Assembly: GCA_964244885.1 (NCBI GenBank)
Contig: CAXTKD010000006.1
Span: 1 to 64,000 of the forward strand
Length of the DNA: 64,000 bases
DNA from: CAXTKD01 sp964244885
Lineage (GTDB): Bacteria > Pseudomonadota > Alphaproteobacteria > Sphingomonadales > Sphingomonadaceae
Direction: 5' to 3'
In this document: positions 1-10,252 of the stretch, piece after piece
Position numbering within the stretch: position 1 is the stretch's first letter
Layout: the number at the start of each line of letters is the position of its first letter
Notes under the pieces: model-generated
Told to the model about the DNA's origin: nothing
Database searches by the model: none
What the model saw: the letters and a program-made list of their open reading frames with translations, nothing else
Program-made: the position numbers and the translations under genes

Positions 1-499
1 CGTCGACCGCCGCCTCGGTATGGCCGGCGCGGACCAGCACGCCGCCCTCGCGCGCGACGAGCGGGAAGACATGGCCCGGCGAGACGATGTCCTGCGCGCC
101 CTTGGTGGCGTCGATCGCCACCGCGATCGTCCGCGCCCGGTCGGCGGCGGAGATGCCGGTGGTGACGCCCTCGCGCGCCTCGATCGACACGGTGAAGGCG
201 GTCTCGTGGCGGGTGCCGTTGTTGCGGCTCATCAGCGGCAGGCCGAGCTGATCGACCCGCGCCTTCGACAGCGACAGGCAGATCAGGCCGCGGCCGTGGC
301 GGGCCATGAAGTTGATCGCGTCGGGCGTCGCCATCTGCGCGGGAATGACGAGGTCGCCTTCGTTCTCGCGATCCTCGTCGTCCACCAGGATGAACATCCG
401 GCCGTTGCGCGCCTCGTCGATGATCTCCTCGGTCGAGGACAGGAAGCTGCGCTTGGGCGCCCAGCCGGGGGTGCTGCGGATATCGACGGTCTTGGTCAT
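1..499 (-). CDS. ribB: 3,4-dihydroxy-2-butanone 4-phosphate synthase (RibB or RibBA N-terminus), 3' end beyond window
   Basis: The reading frame starts at ATG 499 and runs off the left edge, so only about 166 N-terminal residues are seen. It contains the DHBP-synthase signature DDEDRENEGDLV followed by RHGRGLICL, which hold the acidic metal-binding and substrate-binding residues. The enzyme converts ribulose 5-phosphate to the four-carbon precursor of riboflavin in the cytosol. A C-terminal GTP cyclohydrolase II domain (RibBA fusion) is common in this group but would lie outside the window. No FMN riboswitch core is recognisable in the 166 bases upstream, which are shared with the divergent gene at 666. 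Confidence 0.93.
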   Translation of the reverse strand, partial: MTKTVDIRSTPGWAPKRSFLSSTEEIIDEARNGRMFILVDDEDRENEGDLVIPAQMATPDAINFMARHGRGLICLSLSKARVDQLGLPLMSRNNGTRHETAFTVSIEAREGVTTGISAADRARTIAVAIDATKGAQDIVSPGHVFPLVAREGGVLVRAGHTEAAVD

Positions 500-665
500 T
501 CTTCTGCCTTCCTTAGGGCCTGGGCCGCTCCTAGCACCAAAGGCGCTCCGCCCGCATCTGCCTAGATTGCCATGGCCGGCGCGTCACACAAGCGTCACCC
601 GCCCGCAACACGCCTGACTCGCCCCGGCGCTAGGGGTTCGCCGACGACGACGGAAGGAGCGACCG

Positions 666-1568
666 ATGCCGCCCGTATCCGCCCTGCGCGAAGAAGCCCG
701 GCCCGACGAGCTGCTCGCCTACGCCGGGCGCCTTTCGACCGCGCTGCCGCCCTGGCTCGACGACGAGGACGCACGGCCCGATCCTGCGCCACGCCTCAAG
801 TTCCGCACCGTGTGGATTTCCGACATCCACCTCGGCACCGCCGGCTGCAACGCCGACCTGCTGGTCGATTTCCTGAAATCGATCGAGTGCGAGACGCTTT
901 ATCTCGTCGGCGACATCATCGACGGCTGGCGCCTGAAGCGCGGCTGGTACTGGCCGCCGCGCCACAACGACGTCATCCGCTGCTTCCTCAAGATGGCCAA
1001 GAAGGGGACGCGCGTCGTCTACGTTCCCGGCAACCACGACGAGGTGTTCCGCGACTATACCGGCATGCATTTCGGGGGGGTCGAGCTGGCGTCCGAGGCG
1101 ATCCACGTCACCGCCGACGGCCGCCGAATCCTCGTCGTCCACGGCGACGCGTTCGACGGCGTCGTGCTCTACGCGCGCTGGCTCGCCTTCCTCGGCGACC
1201 ATGCCTATTCGCTGCTGCTCAAGGCCAACCGGGTGTTCAACCTCGCGCGCCGCCGTTTCGGCCTGCCCTATTGGTCGCTCTCGGCCTATCTCAAGAAGCG
1301 CGTCAAGAACGCGGTTTCCTACGTCTGCAGCTTCGAGGAAGCGGTGGCGCACGCGGCCCTGGAAGCGGGAGTCGACGGCGTCGTGTGCGGCCACATCCAC
1401 TCGGCGGAGATCCGCCAGTTCGGCGACATCACCTATTACAACGACGGCGACTGGGTGGAGAGCTGCACCGCGCTGGTCGAGCACGCCGACGGCGGGATGG
1501 ACATCCTCGACTGGGCCGAGCGCACCCGCCAGCGCGTCGGCGCGCTCCGCACGATGGCGTCGCATTGA
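666..1568 (+). CDS. UDP-2,3-diacylglucosamine diphosphatase-like metallophosphoesterase
   Basis: A 300-residue calcineurin-like phosphoesterase. The metal-binding motifs are visible in order: SDIHLG near residue 57, GDIIDGW near 81, GNHDE near 121, and later VVHGDAFDG and CGHIHSAE. This is the layout of LpxH-like enzymes and of the wider UDP-2,3-diacylglucosamine pyrophosphatase family. The roughly 50-residue N-terminal extension is unusual for true LpxH. The stop codon overlaps the TTG start of the following glycosyltransferase, so the two are probably translated together. That pairing is common in alphaproteobacteria and suggests envelope glycolipid metabolism. The exact substrate is not shown by the sequence. 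Confidence 0.85.
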   Translation: MPPVSALREEARPDELLAYAGRLSTALPPWLDDEDARPDPAPRLKFRTVWISDIHLGTAGCNADLLVDFLKSIECETLYLVGDIIDGWRLKRGWYWPPRHNDVIRCFLKMAKKGTRVVYVPGNHDEVFRDYTGMHFGGVELASEAIHVTADGRRILVVHGDAFDGVVLYARWLAFLGDHAYSLLLKANRVFNLARRRFGLPYWSLSAYLKKRVKNAVSYVCSFEEAVAHAALEAGVDGVVCGHIHSAEIRQFGDITYYNDGDWVESCTALVEHADGGMDILDWAERTRQRVGALRTMASH

Positions 1569-2623
1569 GGATCGCGCTCGTCACCGACGCGTGGATGCCC
1601 CAGGTCAACGGCGTGGTTCGGACGCTCGCCACCACCGTCGAGCGCCTGCGGGCGCGCGGCAACATCGTCGAGACGATCACCCCGGACCTGTTCGGTAGCG
1701 TCGCGTGCCCCGGCTATCCCGAAATCCGGCTCGCGCTGGGGGCCGGCCGCGCGGTCGTGCGCCGGCTCGACGCCTTCGCGCCGACCGCGGTTCACATCGC
1801 CACCGAAGGCCCGCTGGGCTGGGCGGCGCGGCGCTGGTGCCTGAAGACCGGCATGCCGTTCACCACCTCCTTCCACACGCGCTTCCCGGAGTATCTCGCG
1901 GTTCGCACCGGGCTTCCGGCGGCGTGGTTCTGGCCGATGCTCCGCCGCTTCCATGCCCCGGCCGGCGCGATCCTCGTCGCGACGCCACGCCTCGCCGCCG
2001 AGCTCGCGCGGCACGGCCTGACGAACAGCCGCCTGTGGTCGCGCGGCGTCGACCTCGGGCTGTTCGATGCCGCCCGCGGCCCGCACCCGGCGATGGCGGC
2101 GTTGCCGCGCCCCGTCCAGCTCTGCGTCGGCCGAGTCGCGGTCGAGAAGAATATCGAGGCGTTCCTGTCGCTCGACGCCCCCGGCAGCAAGGTGGTCGTC
2201 GGCGACGGCCCGGCGCTCGCGGCGCTCCGCGCGCGCTTCCCGGCCGCGCATTTCCTCGGCGCGATGGCGGGCGCGACGCTCGCCTCGGCCTATGCCGCCG
2301 CCGACGTGTTCGTTTTCACGAGCCGAACCGACACCTTCGGCCTCGTGATGATCGAGGCGCTGGCGAGCGGCGTCCCCGTCGCCGCCTATCCGGTGCAGGG
2401 GCCGCTCGACGTGATCGGCGACGCCCCCGTCGGCGCGCTCCGTGAAGACCTTGGCGAGGCGATAAGCGCGGCGCTCGCCTGTCTTCCCAACGACTGCGTC
2501 GCCTACGCGCGCGAGTTCAGCTGGGACCGCTGCACCGACCAGTTCACCGCGGCGTTGATCGAGGCGGGCTCGCGGTGCGCCCCGCCGTCCGCCGTGGGAG
2601 GCCTGAGCCTCACGCCCGCCTAG
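1565..2623 (+). CDS. Glycosyltransferase family 4-like (GT-B fold), glycolipid synthesis
   Basis: About 352 residues. The start is placed at TTG 1565, which overlaps the TGA of the upstream phosphoesterase (TTGA); translation then reads LRIALVTDAWMPQVNGV, the typical N-terminus of GT4 enzymes of the PimB/SqdX/MgtA type. GT-B features follow: GPLGWAAR, a TSFHTRFPEY segment, LCVGRVAVEKN at the start of the nucleotide-sugar domain, VVGDGP, and the acidic motif FTSRTDTFGLVMIEALASG containing the E-x7-E region. It probably transfers a sugar or uronic acid to a diacylglycerol-type acceptor at the inner face of the membrane. The acceptor is an inference from family and neighbour. Confidence 0.88.
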   Translation: MRIALVTDAWMPQVNGVVRTLATTVERLRARGNIVETITPDLFGSVACPGYPEIRLALGAGRAVVRRLDAFAPTAVHIATEGPLGWAARRWCLKTGMPFTTSFHTRFPEYLAVRTGLPAAWFWPMLRRFHAPAGAILVATPRLAAELARHGLTNSRLWSRGVDLGLFDAARGPHPAMAALPRPVQLCVGRVAVEKNIEAFLSLDAPGSKVVVGDGPALAALRARFPAAHFLGAMAGATLASAYAAADVFVFTSRTDTFGLVMIEALASGVPVAAYPVQGPLDVIGDAPVGALREDLGEAISAALACLPNDCVAYAREFSWDRCTDQFTAALIEAGSRCAPPSAVGGLSLTPA

Positions 2624-2772
2624 CACCGTCGTCCTTTTGGCGTCTTTTTTATGCGGTCTTGATAGAGGCGGTGGAGCCGCCCGCAGGTTTGTGGCAGCGC
2701 GGCGGGAGCCAATTGCCCGCCATCGGGTTTGAGGCGCGCGAGATCCTCAACCCCTTGCCCAAAGGCCTGTTC

Positions 2773-3159
2773 ATGCTGCTTTTCGACACCGAGCTGCGAC
2801 CGAGCGAAATCCACGGCACCGGCGTCTTCCTGCTCGAGCCGGTCGGAAAGGGCGAGGTCGTCTGGCGCTTCGATTCGCGCATCGACCGCGTCTACGCGGA
2901 GGACGAGATCGCCTCGCTCCCCGCTCTGACGCAGCGCTTCCTCAGGACCTATTCGACCTGGAACGAGGCGTGCCAGCTCTGGGTGCTGTGCGGCGACAAC
3001 GGCCGGCACTTCAATCATTCGGACACGCCCAACACGATCTCCGACGGCATCGCCTTCGGCCAGGACATCGCCGCCGAGGACCTGCCGGCGGGCACCGAGC
3101 TCACCTCGGACTACCGCACGATCTGCGACAGCGTCCGCCGGAACGGGATGGGTTTCTAG
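2773..3159 (+). CDS. SET domain-containing protein (putative protein-lysine methyltransferase)
   Basis: A compact 128-residue protein. ATG 2773 is preferred over upstream in-frame starts because homology-like sequence begins there (MLLFDTELRPSEIHGTGVF). The SET fold motifs are visible: GTGVF near the N-terminus, NHSDTPNT (the NHS cofactor-binding motif) near residue 78, and LTSDYRT near the C-terminus, where the catalytic tyrosine lies. Small bacterial SET proteins methylate lysines of unknown targets using S-adenosylmethionine. It stands alone and is followed by a clear intrinsic terminator at 3235. Confidence 0.85.
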   Translation: MLLFDTELRPSEIHGTGVFLLEPVGKGEVVWRFDSRIDRVYAEDEIASLPALTQRFLRTYSTWNEACQLWVLCGDNGRHFNHSDTPNTISDGIAFGQDIAAEDLPAGTELTSDYRTICDSVRRNGMGF

Positions 3160-3234
3160 CGTTAGCCGGGAATGACTGATTGTCCCGGAAACCGCCGGCC
3201 AGCTGTTAACACGCAGCTCGACTGCACCAAATAA

Positions 3235-3264
3235 GGGCGGTCCTGCGGGGCCGCCTTTTCTGTT
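3235..3264 (+). terminator. Rho-independent terminator after the SET gene
   Basis: GGCGGTCC and GGGCCGCC form a GC-rich stem with one T-G wobble around a TGCG loop, followed by TTTTCTGTT. It lies between convergent genes. The T-run is on the plus strand, so it ends the SET transcript. Confidence 0.8.
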
Positions 3265-3270
3265 CCGGCC

Positions 3271-3720
3271 CTAGCCCAACAGGTCGCGGCGGACGCGGAC
3301 GGATTTGGTCGCGATCTGGACCTCGGCGAGGAACAGCACGAGGCCGGCGACGATCAGCGCCATCGCGAGCACGAACAGCGCCGCGACCATGCGGCTGGAG
3401 CCGATGTCGGCGAGGTCGGCGAAAAACAGGGCGGCGACGAGCAGGCAGACGAGGAGGGCGCTCGCGGTCGAGCAGGCGATGGCATAGTGCGTGATCTTGA
3501 TTCGGCGGTCGAGGATCTGAAGCTCGGCGGTGGCGCGCTCGCGCTCCGGACCGCCGATGCCGCTGACGACCGCCTCGATCGCCCGCGCCCGGTCGACCAC
3601 CCGCGCCAGCCGGCCCGCCAGCACGTTCAGGATCGACGCCACGCCGGTCAGCAGGAACACCGGCGCGATCGCCAGGCTGATCGTGTGCGAGACCGATGAA
3701 ACGGCGAGCGCCGGGTCCAT
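3271..3720 (-). CDS. DUF2721 family membrane protein
   Basis: 149 residues with three hydrophobic stretches: about residues 10-35 (SHTISLAIAPVFLLTGVAS), 80-103, and 112-132. The middle section is charged (LAGRLARVVDRARAIEA, then ELQILDRRIKITHYAI). This arrangement, with the conserved NVLAGRLARVVDRAR segment after the first membrane helix, matches the DUF2721 family of unknown function in proteobacteria. It probably sits in the inner membrane. It is monocistronic, facing the SET gene and separated from cysK by an inverted-repeat element. Confidence 0.82.
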   Translation of the reverse strand: MDPALAVSSVSHTISLAIAPVFLLTGVASILNVLAGRLARVVDRARAIEAVVSGIGGPERERATAELQILDRRIKITHYAIACSTASALLVCLLVAALFFADLADIGSSRMVAALFVLAMALIVAGLVLFLAEVQIATKSVRVRRDLLG

Positions 3721-3761
3721 CGATCAGGCGTGCCCCGGGCGCGGCGCAGGATGCCCGGCGG

Positions 3762-3867
3762 TGTCACCCCACCCTGTCCCTCCCCATCGAAGGGGAGGGG
3801 ACGCTCTTCTTGAATCGCTCTGCCAAATCCCTCCCCCTTCGATGGGGGAGGTTAGGTGGGGGTGACA
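3762..3867. repeat. Intergenic inverted repeat, 'CCATCGAAGGGG' type
   Basis: Two arms face each other: GTGTCACCCCACCCTGTCCC...ATCGAAGGGGAGGGG and CCCTCCCCCTTCGATGGGGG...GGTGGGGGTGACA, each also containing its own small hairpin. The same element recurs at 28447-28555. It can fold into a long double hairpin and may act as a REP-like or terminator element. Confidence 0.8.
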
Positions 3868-3890
3868 GCGCTGGGCGTCCCGCACCGCCG

Positions 3891-4804
<914 letters not shown>

Positions 4805-4808
<4 letters not shown>

Positions 4809-6139
4809 GACGGTCCCTTTTCGGCTGGTACGTTCTGTCCAGCTACCATTGCGGGCGGCCCGGCGTCGATAAAGCTCTTGTTGCCCGCCTCCTCGACCAG
4901 CTTTGGCTCTGGCGCGACGAAGCGGTCGGCGCGCCTCAGCGCCGGGAAGGCGGCGGCGCAGATGCCGGTGACGACGATCGCCAGCGCGCCGCCGGCGGAG
5001 ACCGAGGCGATCGGCCCGATCAGGTTGGCGAGCACGCCCGAGCGGAACTCGCCCAGTTCGTTCGACGCCGAAATGAACAGGCCGGACACCGCCGACACCC
5101 GCCCGCGCATCGCATCGGGCGTGTGCAGCTGAATGAGCGAGGAGCGCACGTTGACGCTGATCATGTCCGATGCGCCCATCACCACCAGGATGGCGACCGA
5201 CAGCCACAGGTTCGTCGAAAGCCCGAAGGCGACCGTCGTCGCGCCGAACAGCGCGACGCCCCAGAACATCTTGTTGCCGACCCGGCGCTGCAGCGGAAAG
5301 CGCGTCAGCCACAAAGCCACCAGCGCGGCGCCCACCGCCGGAGCCGCCCGCAGCGCGCCAAGGCCGCCCGGCCCGGCGTGCAGGATGTCGCGCGCGTAGA
5401 CCGGAAGCATCGCGGTCGCGCCGCCCAGCAGAACCGCGAACAGGTCGAGCGTGATCGCGCCGAGCACGATCTTGTTGTCGCGAACGTAGGACAGCCCCTC
5501 GATCACCGCGCGCAGCGGGTGCGACTTGCTGGCGTCGCCGCGCGGCAGCGGCCCGATCCGGAACACCGCGACCAGGCTCAGCACGTATAGGAGCACCGAG
5601 GCCGCGTAGGGCAGCCAGTCGGCGACTCCGTAGAGCAGCCCCCCGGCGGGCGGCCCGCCCACCGAGCCCGCCTGCCAGGCGATCGAGCTCCAGGCGATGG
5701 CGGTCGGCAGCATCTCCTTTGGCACCATGTTGGGCACGAACGCCGACAGCGCCGGCCCGGCGAACGCCCGCCCCACGCCGAGCAGCGCCGCCACCGCGAA
5801 CAGCGCGGGCAGGGTGATCGTCTGCGACCACGACATCAGCCCCAACGCCGCCGCGCAGGCGAGCTCCAGAACCGTCGAGATCTGAACGATCCGCCGCCGG
5901 TCGACCCGATCCGCGACATAGCCCGCGACCAGCGTCAGCAGGAACAGCGGCAGGAACTGCGCGAGGCCGACCATGCCGAGCATGAACGCGGCGTCGCGCA
6001 CACCCATCGTCTGCCGCGCGACATCGTAGACCTGCCAGCCGATGACCACGACCATGATGGTGTTGCCGACCGTCGAGGTGATCCGCGCCGCCCAGTAAGA
6101 GGCATAGTCGCGGTAGGCGAAGGGAGATTTTGCGGCCAC
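4805..6139 (-). CDS. MFS transporter, EntS-like (MFS_3) subfamily
   Basis: 444 residues with about 12 hydrophobic segments. The loop motif after the second helix, GYVADRVDRRRIVQIS, is the MFS motif A typical of the EntS/MFS_3 exporters, and the start YRDYASYWAARITSTVGN also fits that subfamily. It probably exports a small molecule through the inner membrane. It ends inside the start codon of cysK (ATGA overlap), forming a two-gene unit. The substrate cannot be read from the sequence; a sulfur compound is only a context guess. Confidence 0.85.
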
Positions 6140-6257
6140 GGGTGGCGTGTCGCAGAGGCGCCGCGGGCTCGCAACCCTGCAATCGCTCCTTAATCACGAA
6201 GGCGCAGGAAGGCGCGCCGCGCTTGACGGCGGGCGGTTGGAGGATTGAAAACGCGCC

Positions 6258-8654
6258 ATGGCGACACATTCCCCGGCGGCGCTGCTCGATCCGCTCTCGG
6301 ATCCCGTCGAGTGGCCGCGCCTCGCCGCGTCGCGGTCGCGCCTCGGGCTGATCATCGCGCGGACGGCGCTGCTCGGCATCGCCTCGGCGCTGCTCGCCGG
6401 CGTGGCGCTCGGCAGCTGGTCGGTGGCGTTGCTCTACGCCGCGATGATCCTGACCGCCGGGGGCATCGGCTACGCCGTGGCGCTCGGCCGGGCGCGGGGC
6501 GCCGCGCAGGCGCAGGACTGGACGATGGTCCGCGCCGCGCTCGACACCCGCGACGAGGCGCTGGCGATCACCGACATGGAGGGGACTCTGCTCTGCGCCA
6601 ACGCCGCTTACGGCGAGCAGCTCGACGGCTATCGCTCCCCGGTCGAGATTGGCGGCGCCGCCAACGCCGCCCTCCTGCGCCGCGTCGCCGCGACCGCGAC
6701 CGCCGACTGGAGCGCCGAGACGATCCTCACCGGCACGCTGCGCTCGCCCCGCGCGGTGTCGGCGCGGCTTCCGGACACCGGCAACGGACGGCTGCTGTGG
6801 CGCATCCGCCCGTCGGCCGGCGAGACGATGCGCCAGCGAATCGTCGATTTCCTGCGCGGACCGCTCGGCGGCCTGATCGGCGACGCCGGGCTGCTCGCCG
6901 TGCTGACCGACCGCGGCGGCGCGATCCTCGCCGCGAACGCCGCGTTCCAGCTCGCCTCGGGCAAGGCCAGCGCCAACCTCGCCGAGGTCGCCGAGCTCGC
7001 GGAGGGGCGGACGCGCGGCCTCTGGATGCCCGACGGCGGCTTCCGGCCGATGCGGATCGTCGAGCTGCCGTTCCACACCGACGACGGCCAGGTCGAGGCC
7101 TATCTGTTCGTGCTGATCGACGAGGTCACCGTCGTCGCGCCATCCGACCGTCCCGACAACGTGCCCGCGCTGCTGGGCGCGCTGCCCCTCGGCCTCGGCC
7201 TCGCCGACCGCGACGGGCGGCTGAAGTTCATGAACGCCGCCTTCCAGGCCGCCGCCGGCCTCGCCGATTCGGACGCCGCGCTCTACCCGAGCGACCTCGT
7301 CGTCGACGACGACAAGGCGCTGGTCGCCGACACCGTTCACCGCGCCATCGCCGGCCGGATCAAGCCCAAGGACCTCCGGGTCCGCCTGAAGGCGCGGCCC
7401 GACGACCAGATCATCCTGACCATCGCCCGCGCCTCCGAGCTCGGCGACGCGGCGGTGATCCTGTCGCTCCGCGACAACCGCGAGCAGCTGAAGCTGGAAC
7501 GCCAGATCACACAGGCGTCGAAGATGCAGGCGGTCGGCCAGCTCGCCGGCGGAGTCGCGCACGATTTCAACAACATCCTGACCGCGGTCATCGGCCTGTG
7601 CGACCTGATGCTCACCCGCCACGTCCCCGGCGACGCCGATTTCGACGACATCAATCAGGTCCGCCAGAACGCCAACCGCGCCGCTAACCTCGTCCGCCAG
7701 CTGCTCGCCTTCTCGCGCCAGCAGACGCTCCGCCCGCAGGTGCTCCAGGTGTCGGACGTCGTCGGCGAGCTGTCGCACCTTCTGAAGCGCCTGCTGGGCG
7801 AGACGATCACGCTATCGGTCCGCCATGGCCGCAACTTGGAGCCGGTGCGAGTCGATCCCGGCCAGCTCGAGCAGGTGATCGTCAACCTCGCGGTCAACGC
7901 GCGCGACGCGATGCCGAACGGCGGCGCGCTCGAAATCTCGACCTACGCCGTCGCCGCGAGCGAGGTTCGGTCGACCGGCTATGAGATGATGCCCGCCGCG
8001 AACTATGTCGCGATCGACGTCGCCGACACCGGCTCGGGCATTCCCCAGGACATCGTCGCTCACATCTTCGAGCCGTTCTTCACCACCAAGGACGTGGGCA
8101 AGGGCACCGGCCTCGGCCTGTCCACCGTCTACGGCATCGTCAAGCAGACCGGCGGCTTCATCTTCGCGACGAAGACGGGCCCGGGGGGCACCACCTTCAC
8201 CATCTACCTGCCCGCCTACGCCCGCGTTCCCGAGCCGGCCGCGCCCGCCGCCGAGGCGAAGGGCGAGGACCTGTGGGGCACCGGCACGATCCTCGTCGTC
8301 GAAGACGAGGGCATGGTCCGTGCCGTCGCCGAGCGCGCGCTGACCCGCCGCGGCTACGAGGTGCTGACCGCCGCCAGCGGCGAGGAGGCGCTGGAGATCC
8401 TCGACGGCCGCGCCGAGCCGATCGACCTCCTGCTCTCCGATGTCGTGATGCCGACGATGGACGGCCCGGCGCTAGGCCGCGCCGCCCGCGAGCGCGTCCC
8501 CGATCTCCGCATCATCTTCATGTCGGGCTATGCCGAGGAGCAGTTGCGCAACTCGATCGACCTGCCCGGCACCGCCTTCCTGCCCAAGCCCTTCTCGGTC
8601 CAGGACCTGAACGATGCCGTCCGCACCGCGCTCGCCCGCGAGCCCGGCGGATGA
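6258..8654 (+). CDS. cckA: Cell cycle histidine kinase CckA (hybrid sensor kinase)
   Basis: 798 residues. Two N-terminal membrane helices (about residues 35-80) are followed by two to three PAS-like regions, a HisKA domain with phospho-acceptor H435 in GGVAHDFNNIL, and a HATPase domain (NLAVNARDAMPNGG, then DTGSGIP and FFTTKDVGKGTGLGLSTVYG). A C-terminal receiver has its acceptor at D728 in LLLSDVVMPTMDG. The phrase SRQQTLRPQVL after the H-box is characteristic of CckA. In alphaproteobacteria CckA drives phosphate through ChpT to CtrA and CpdR, controlling cell cycle and motility genes. The gene starts with a well-placed ATG and has its own upstream region. Confidence 0.93.
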   Translation: MATHSPAALLDPLSDPVEWPRLAASRSRLGLIIARTALLGIASALLAGVALGSWSVALLYAAMILTAGGIGYAVALGRARGAAQAQDWTMVRAALDTRDEALAITDMEGTLLCANAAYGEQLDGYRSPVEIGGAANAALLRRVAATATADWSAETILTGTLRSPRAVSARLPDTGNGRLLWRIRPSAGETMRQRIVDFLRGPLGGLIGDAGLLAVLTDRGGAILAANAAFQLASGKASANLAEVAELAEGRTRGLWMPDGGFRPMRIVELPFHTDDGQVEAYLFVLIDEVTVVAPSDRPDNVPALLGALPLGLGLADRDGRLKFMNAAFQAAAGLADSDAALYPSDLVVDDDKALVADTVHRAIAGRIKPKDLRVRLKARPDDQIILTIARASELGDAAVILSLRDNREQLKLERQITQASKMQAVGQLAGGVAHDFNNILTAVIGLCDLMLTRHVPGDADFDDINQVRQNANRAANLVRQLLAFSRQQTLRPQVLQVSDVVGELSHLLKRLLGETITLSVRHGRNLEPVRVDPGQLEQVIVNLAVNARDAMPNGGALEISTYAVAASEVRSTGYEMMPAANYVAIDVADTGSGIPQDIVAHIFEPFFTTKDVGKGTGLGLSTVYGIVKQTGGFIFATKTGPGGTTFTIYLPAYARVPEPAAPAAEAKGEDLWGTGTILVVEDEGMVRAVAERALTRRGYEVLTAASGEEALEILDGRAEPIDLLLSDVVMPTMDGPALGRAARERVPDLRIIFMSGYAEEQLRNSIDLPGTAFLPKPFSVQDLNDAVRTALAREPGG

Positions 8655-8767
8655 TCCCTCCATATTGGTGACGTTTCCCGGCCCGGGCGGGCTGGCAGAG
8701 GCTTTATTTCAGGACTAGCTTGCGCGCTTGTCGAAGTGGCGTCGCGAACCTCCGGCGGGATAGGGCG

Positions 8768-9514
8768 ATGTTCGATTTCAAGGGACTCGAAAAGATCGCG
8801 CCCAACGCGCGGCTGGATGAGCTTGGCGCGCGGGCGCTCGCCGATGTTCAGCGCGGCCTTGCGGCGCTCTGCTATCCGGTCAGGACGGTGGATGGCCTGT
8901 TCGGCCCGCGAACCCGCAACGCCTGGGCGGAATTCGTTCTCGACTGCCGCGAGGGCGACAGCGAGCATTTGTCGGAAGCGGCGCTCGACCAGTTCAAGAG
9001 CCGCACCGGGCGGGTCTTCGAGATCGTCAGCAAGCCGGCGCCGACGACCGCGCTGGTTAAGGAGTCAATCAGACTGCTCTGCGAGGAAATCGGGCTCCGC
9101 TTGAAGGAGCAGATCGCCTACGTCCTGGCGACCGCCCAATGGGAGACGAATCACACCTTCAAGCCGGTCAAGGAGGCCTATTGGCTCAACGAAGGCTGGC
9201 GAAAGCAGCACTTGCGCTATTATCCCTATTACGGGCGCGGCTACGTCCAGCTCACCTGGGACCGCAACTACAAGACCTACGGCAGCATCCTCGACGAGAA
9301 GCTCGTGGAAAAGCCCGATCTCGCGCTGGATCATTCTCTCGCGCTCTTCGTGCTGGTTCACGGCTTCAAGCTGGGAACCTTCACGGGGCGCAAGCTGGAG
9401 GATTTCGTCAACGAGCGGAATTCCGACTTTTCAGGCGCGCGCCGCTGCATCAACGGCGAGGACAAGCATCTGGAGATCGCGGCCCTGGCGCGGCACTATC
9501 TCGACGAGGTCTAG
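8768..9514 (+). CDS. Peptidoglycan-binding / GH19-like lytic enzyme
   Basis: 248 residues. ATG 8768 is chosen because an upstream in-frame start would add a non-conserved tail. The first 90 residues resemble a peptidoglycan-binding fold (DVQRGLAALCYPVRTVDGLFGPRTRNAW). The rest resembles the GH19 chitinase/endolysin fold: AQWETNHTFKPVKEAYWLNE with the presumed catalytic glutamate, and the substrate-cleft motif YYGRGYVQLTWDRNYKTYG. It likely cuts the cell-wall glycan. No signal peptide is evident, as in phage endolysins. It ends four bases into the convergent membrane-protein gene and may belong with that cluster rather than with cckA. Confidence 0.82.
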   Translation: MFDFKGLEKIAPNARLDELGARALADVQRGLAALCYPVRTVDGLFGPRTRNAWAEFVLDCREGDSEHLSEAALDQFKSRTGRVFEIVSKPAPTTALVKESIRLLCEEIGLRLKEQIAYVLATAQWETNHTFKPVKEAYWLNEGWRKQHLRYYPYYGRGYVQLTWDRNYKTYGSILDEKLVEKPDLALDHSLALFVLVHGFKLGTFTGRKLEDFVNERNSDFSGARRCINGEDKHLEIAALARHYLDEV

Positions 9515-10230
9515 CTTGAAGACAGGCCGCCAGCGGCCGTCGCGCCCGGCTGCCTGGCGCTCGGCAGGACAGCCGCGATCTTTATCTCGTCGCCAAGCGA
9601 ATTGATCGCGGCGCGCAGCACCGCTTCGCCGACGACGTTCAGGACCAAAAGCCCCAGCAGATAGGACCGCACCGGCAGGGAGATGGCGGCGGTGTCGAGC
9701 TTGGTCACCTGCTGCCCGATCGCCGATTGCTCCTCGCCGGACACGTTCTGCATGAGTCCGAAGCAATAGGCGGGCAGGGCGGCCTTGGCCTTGTCGAAGT
9801 CGATGCCTTTCATGATCTCGGTAATGGCCACGGCGCGCGGCTCGGCACGGCCGCGGTCGACTTCGCGATCGGTTACGTCGAGCAGGATCTGGAGAACCAG
9901 CCCGGGCCCGAGCGGAACGTCCTTCTCGCCGATCTTGAAGGTGAAGAGCGAACTGCGAAAGAACGCCATCGCCCCCAGCCCGCCGGTCAGGATCAGGACG
10001 GCTCTTAATTTCTGGCTTTCTTCCGCTGGAATATCGAAATTCACGTGGAAGATATTGAGGAGCAAGAGCGCGATCGCTCCCGCGAGAATATTCGTCAGAA
10101 TATAGATCACGGCCGCGATGTTGATGATCGCGCGGGCCGGCTCGTCGCGGTATCGCGCAAGAAGCTCGCAGAGGCCGAGGACGCCGCCGATAATCGCGAC
10201 AAGCAGATAATCGCACCACGGCGAGATCAT
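9511..10230 (-). CDS. Hypothetical membrane protein
   Basis: 239 residues, not recognised. Four or five hydrophobic segments are visible: near residues 7-25 (YLLVAIIGGVLGLCELLA), 34-62 (INIAAVIYILTNILAGAIAL), 78-95, and near the C-terminus (SLPVRSYLLGLLVLNVVGEA). A cytoplasmic-looking charged block lies between about 100 and 180 (DVTDREVDRGRAEPRAVAIT). The gene begins 22 bases after the winged-helix gene and is probably co-transcribed with it. Its end overlaps the end of the GH19-like gene by four bases. A transmembrane signalling or sensing role is only inference. Confidence 0.7.
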   Translation of the reverse strand: MISPWCDYLLVAIIGGVLGLCELLARYRDEPARAIINIAAVIYILTNILAGAIALLLLNIFHVNFDIPAEESQKLRAVLILTGGLGAMAFFRSSLFTFKIGEKDVPLGPGLVLQILLDVTDREVDRGRAEPRAVAITEIMKGIDFDKAKAALPAYCFGLMQNVSGEEQSAIGQQVTKLDTAAISLPVRSYLLGLLVLNVVGEAVLRAAINSLGDEIKIAAVLPSARQPGATAAGGLSSS

Positions 10231-10252
10231 CGATGCCCCCCCAATTCCCGCG

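Noticed and set aside
500..665. Possible FMN riboswitch before ribB
   Set aside because: The conserved FMN-aptamer blocks are not visible in this short divergent region.
3195..3230. Sequence resembling the 3' end of a tRNA or tmRNA (CTCGACTGCACCA)
   Set aside because: No matching acceptor strand, T-loop or cloverleaf could be found around it.
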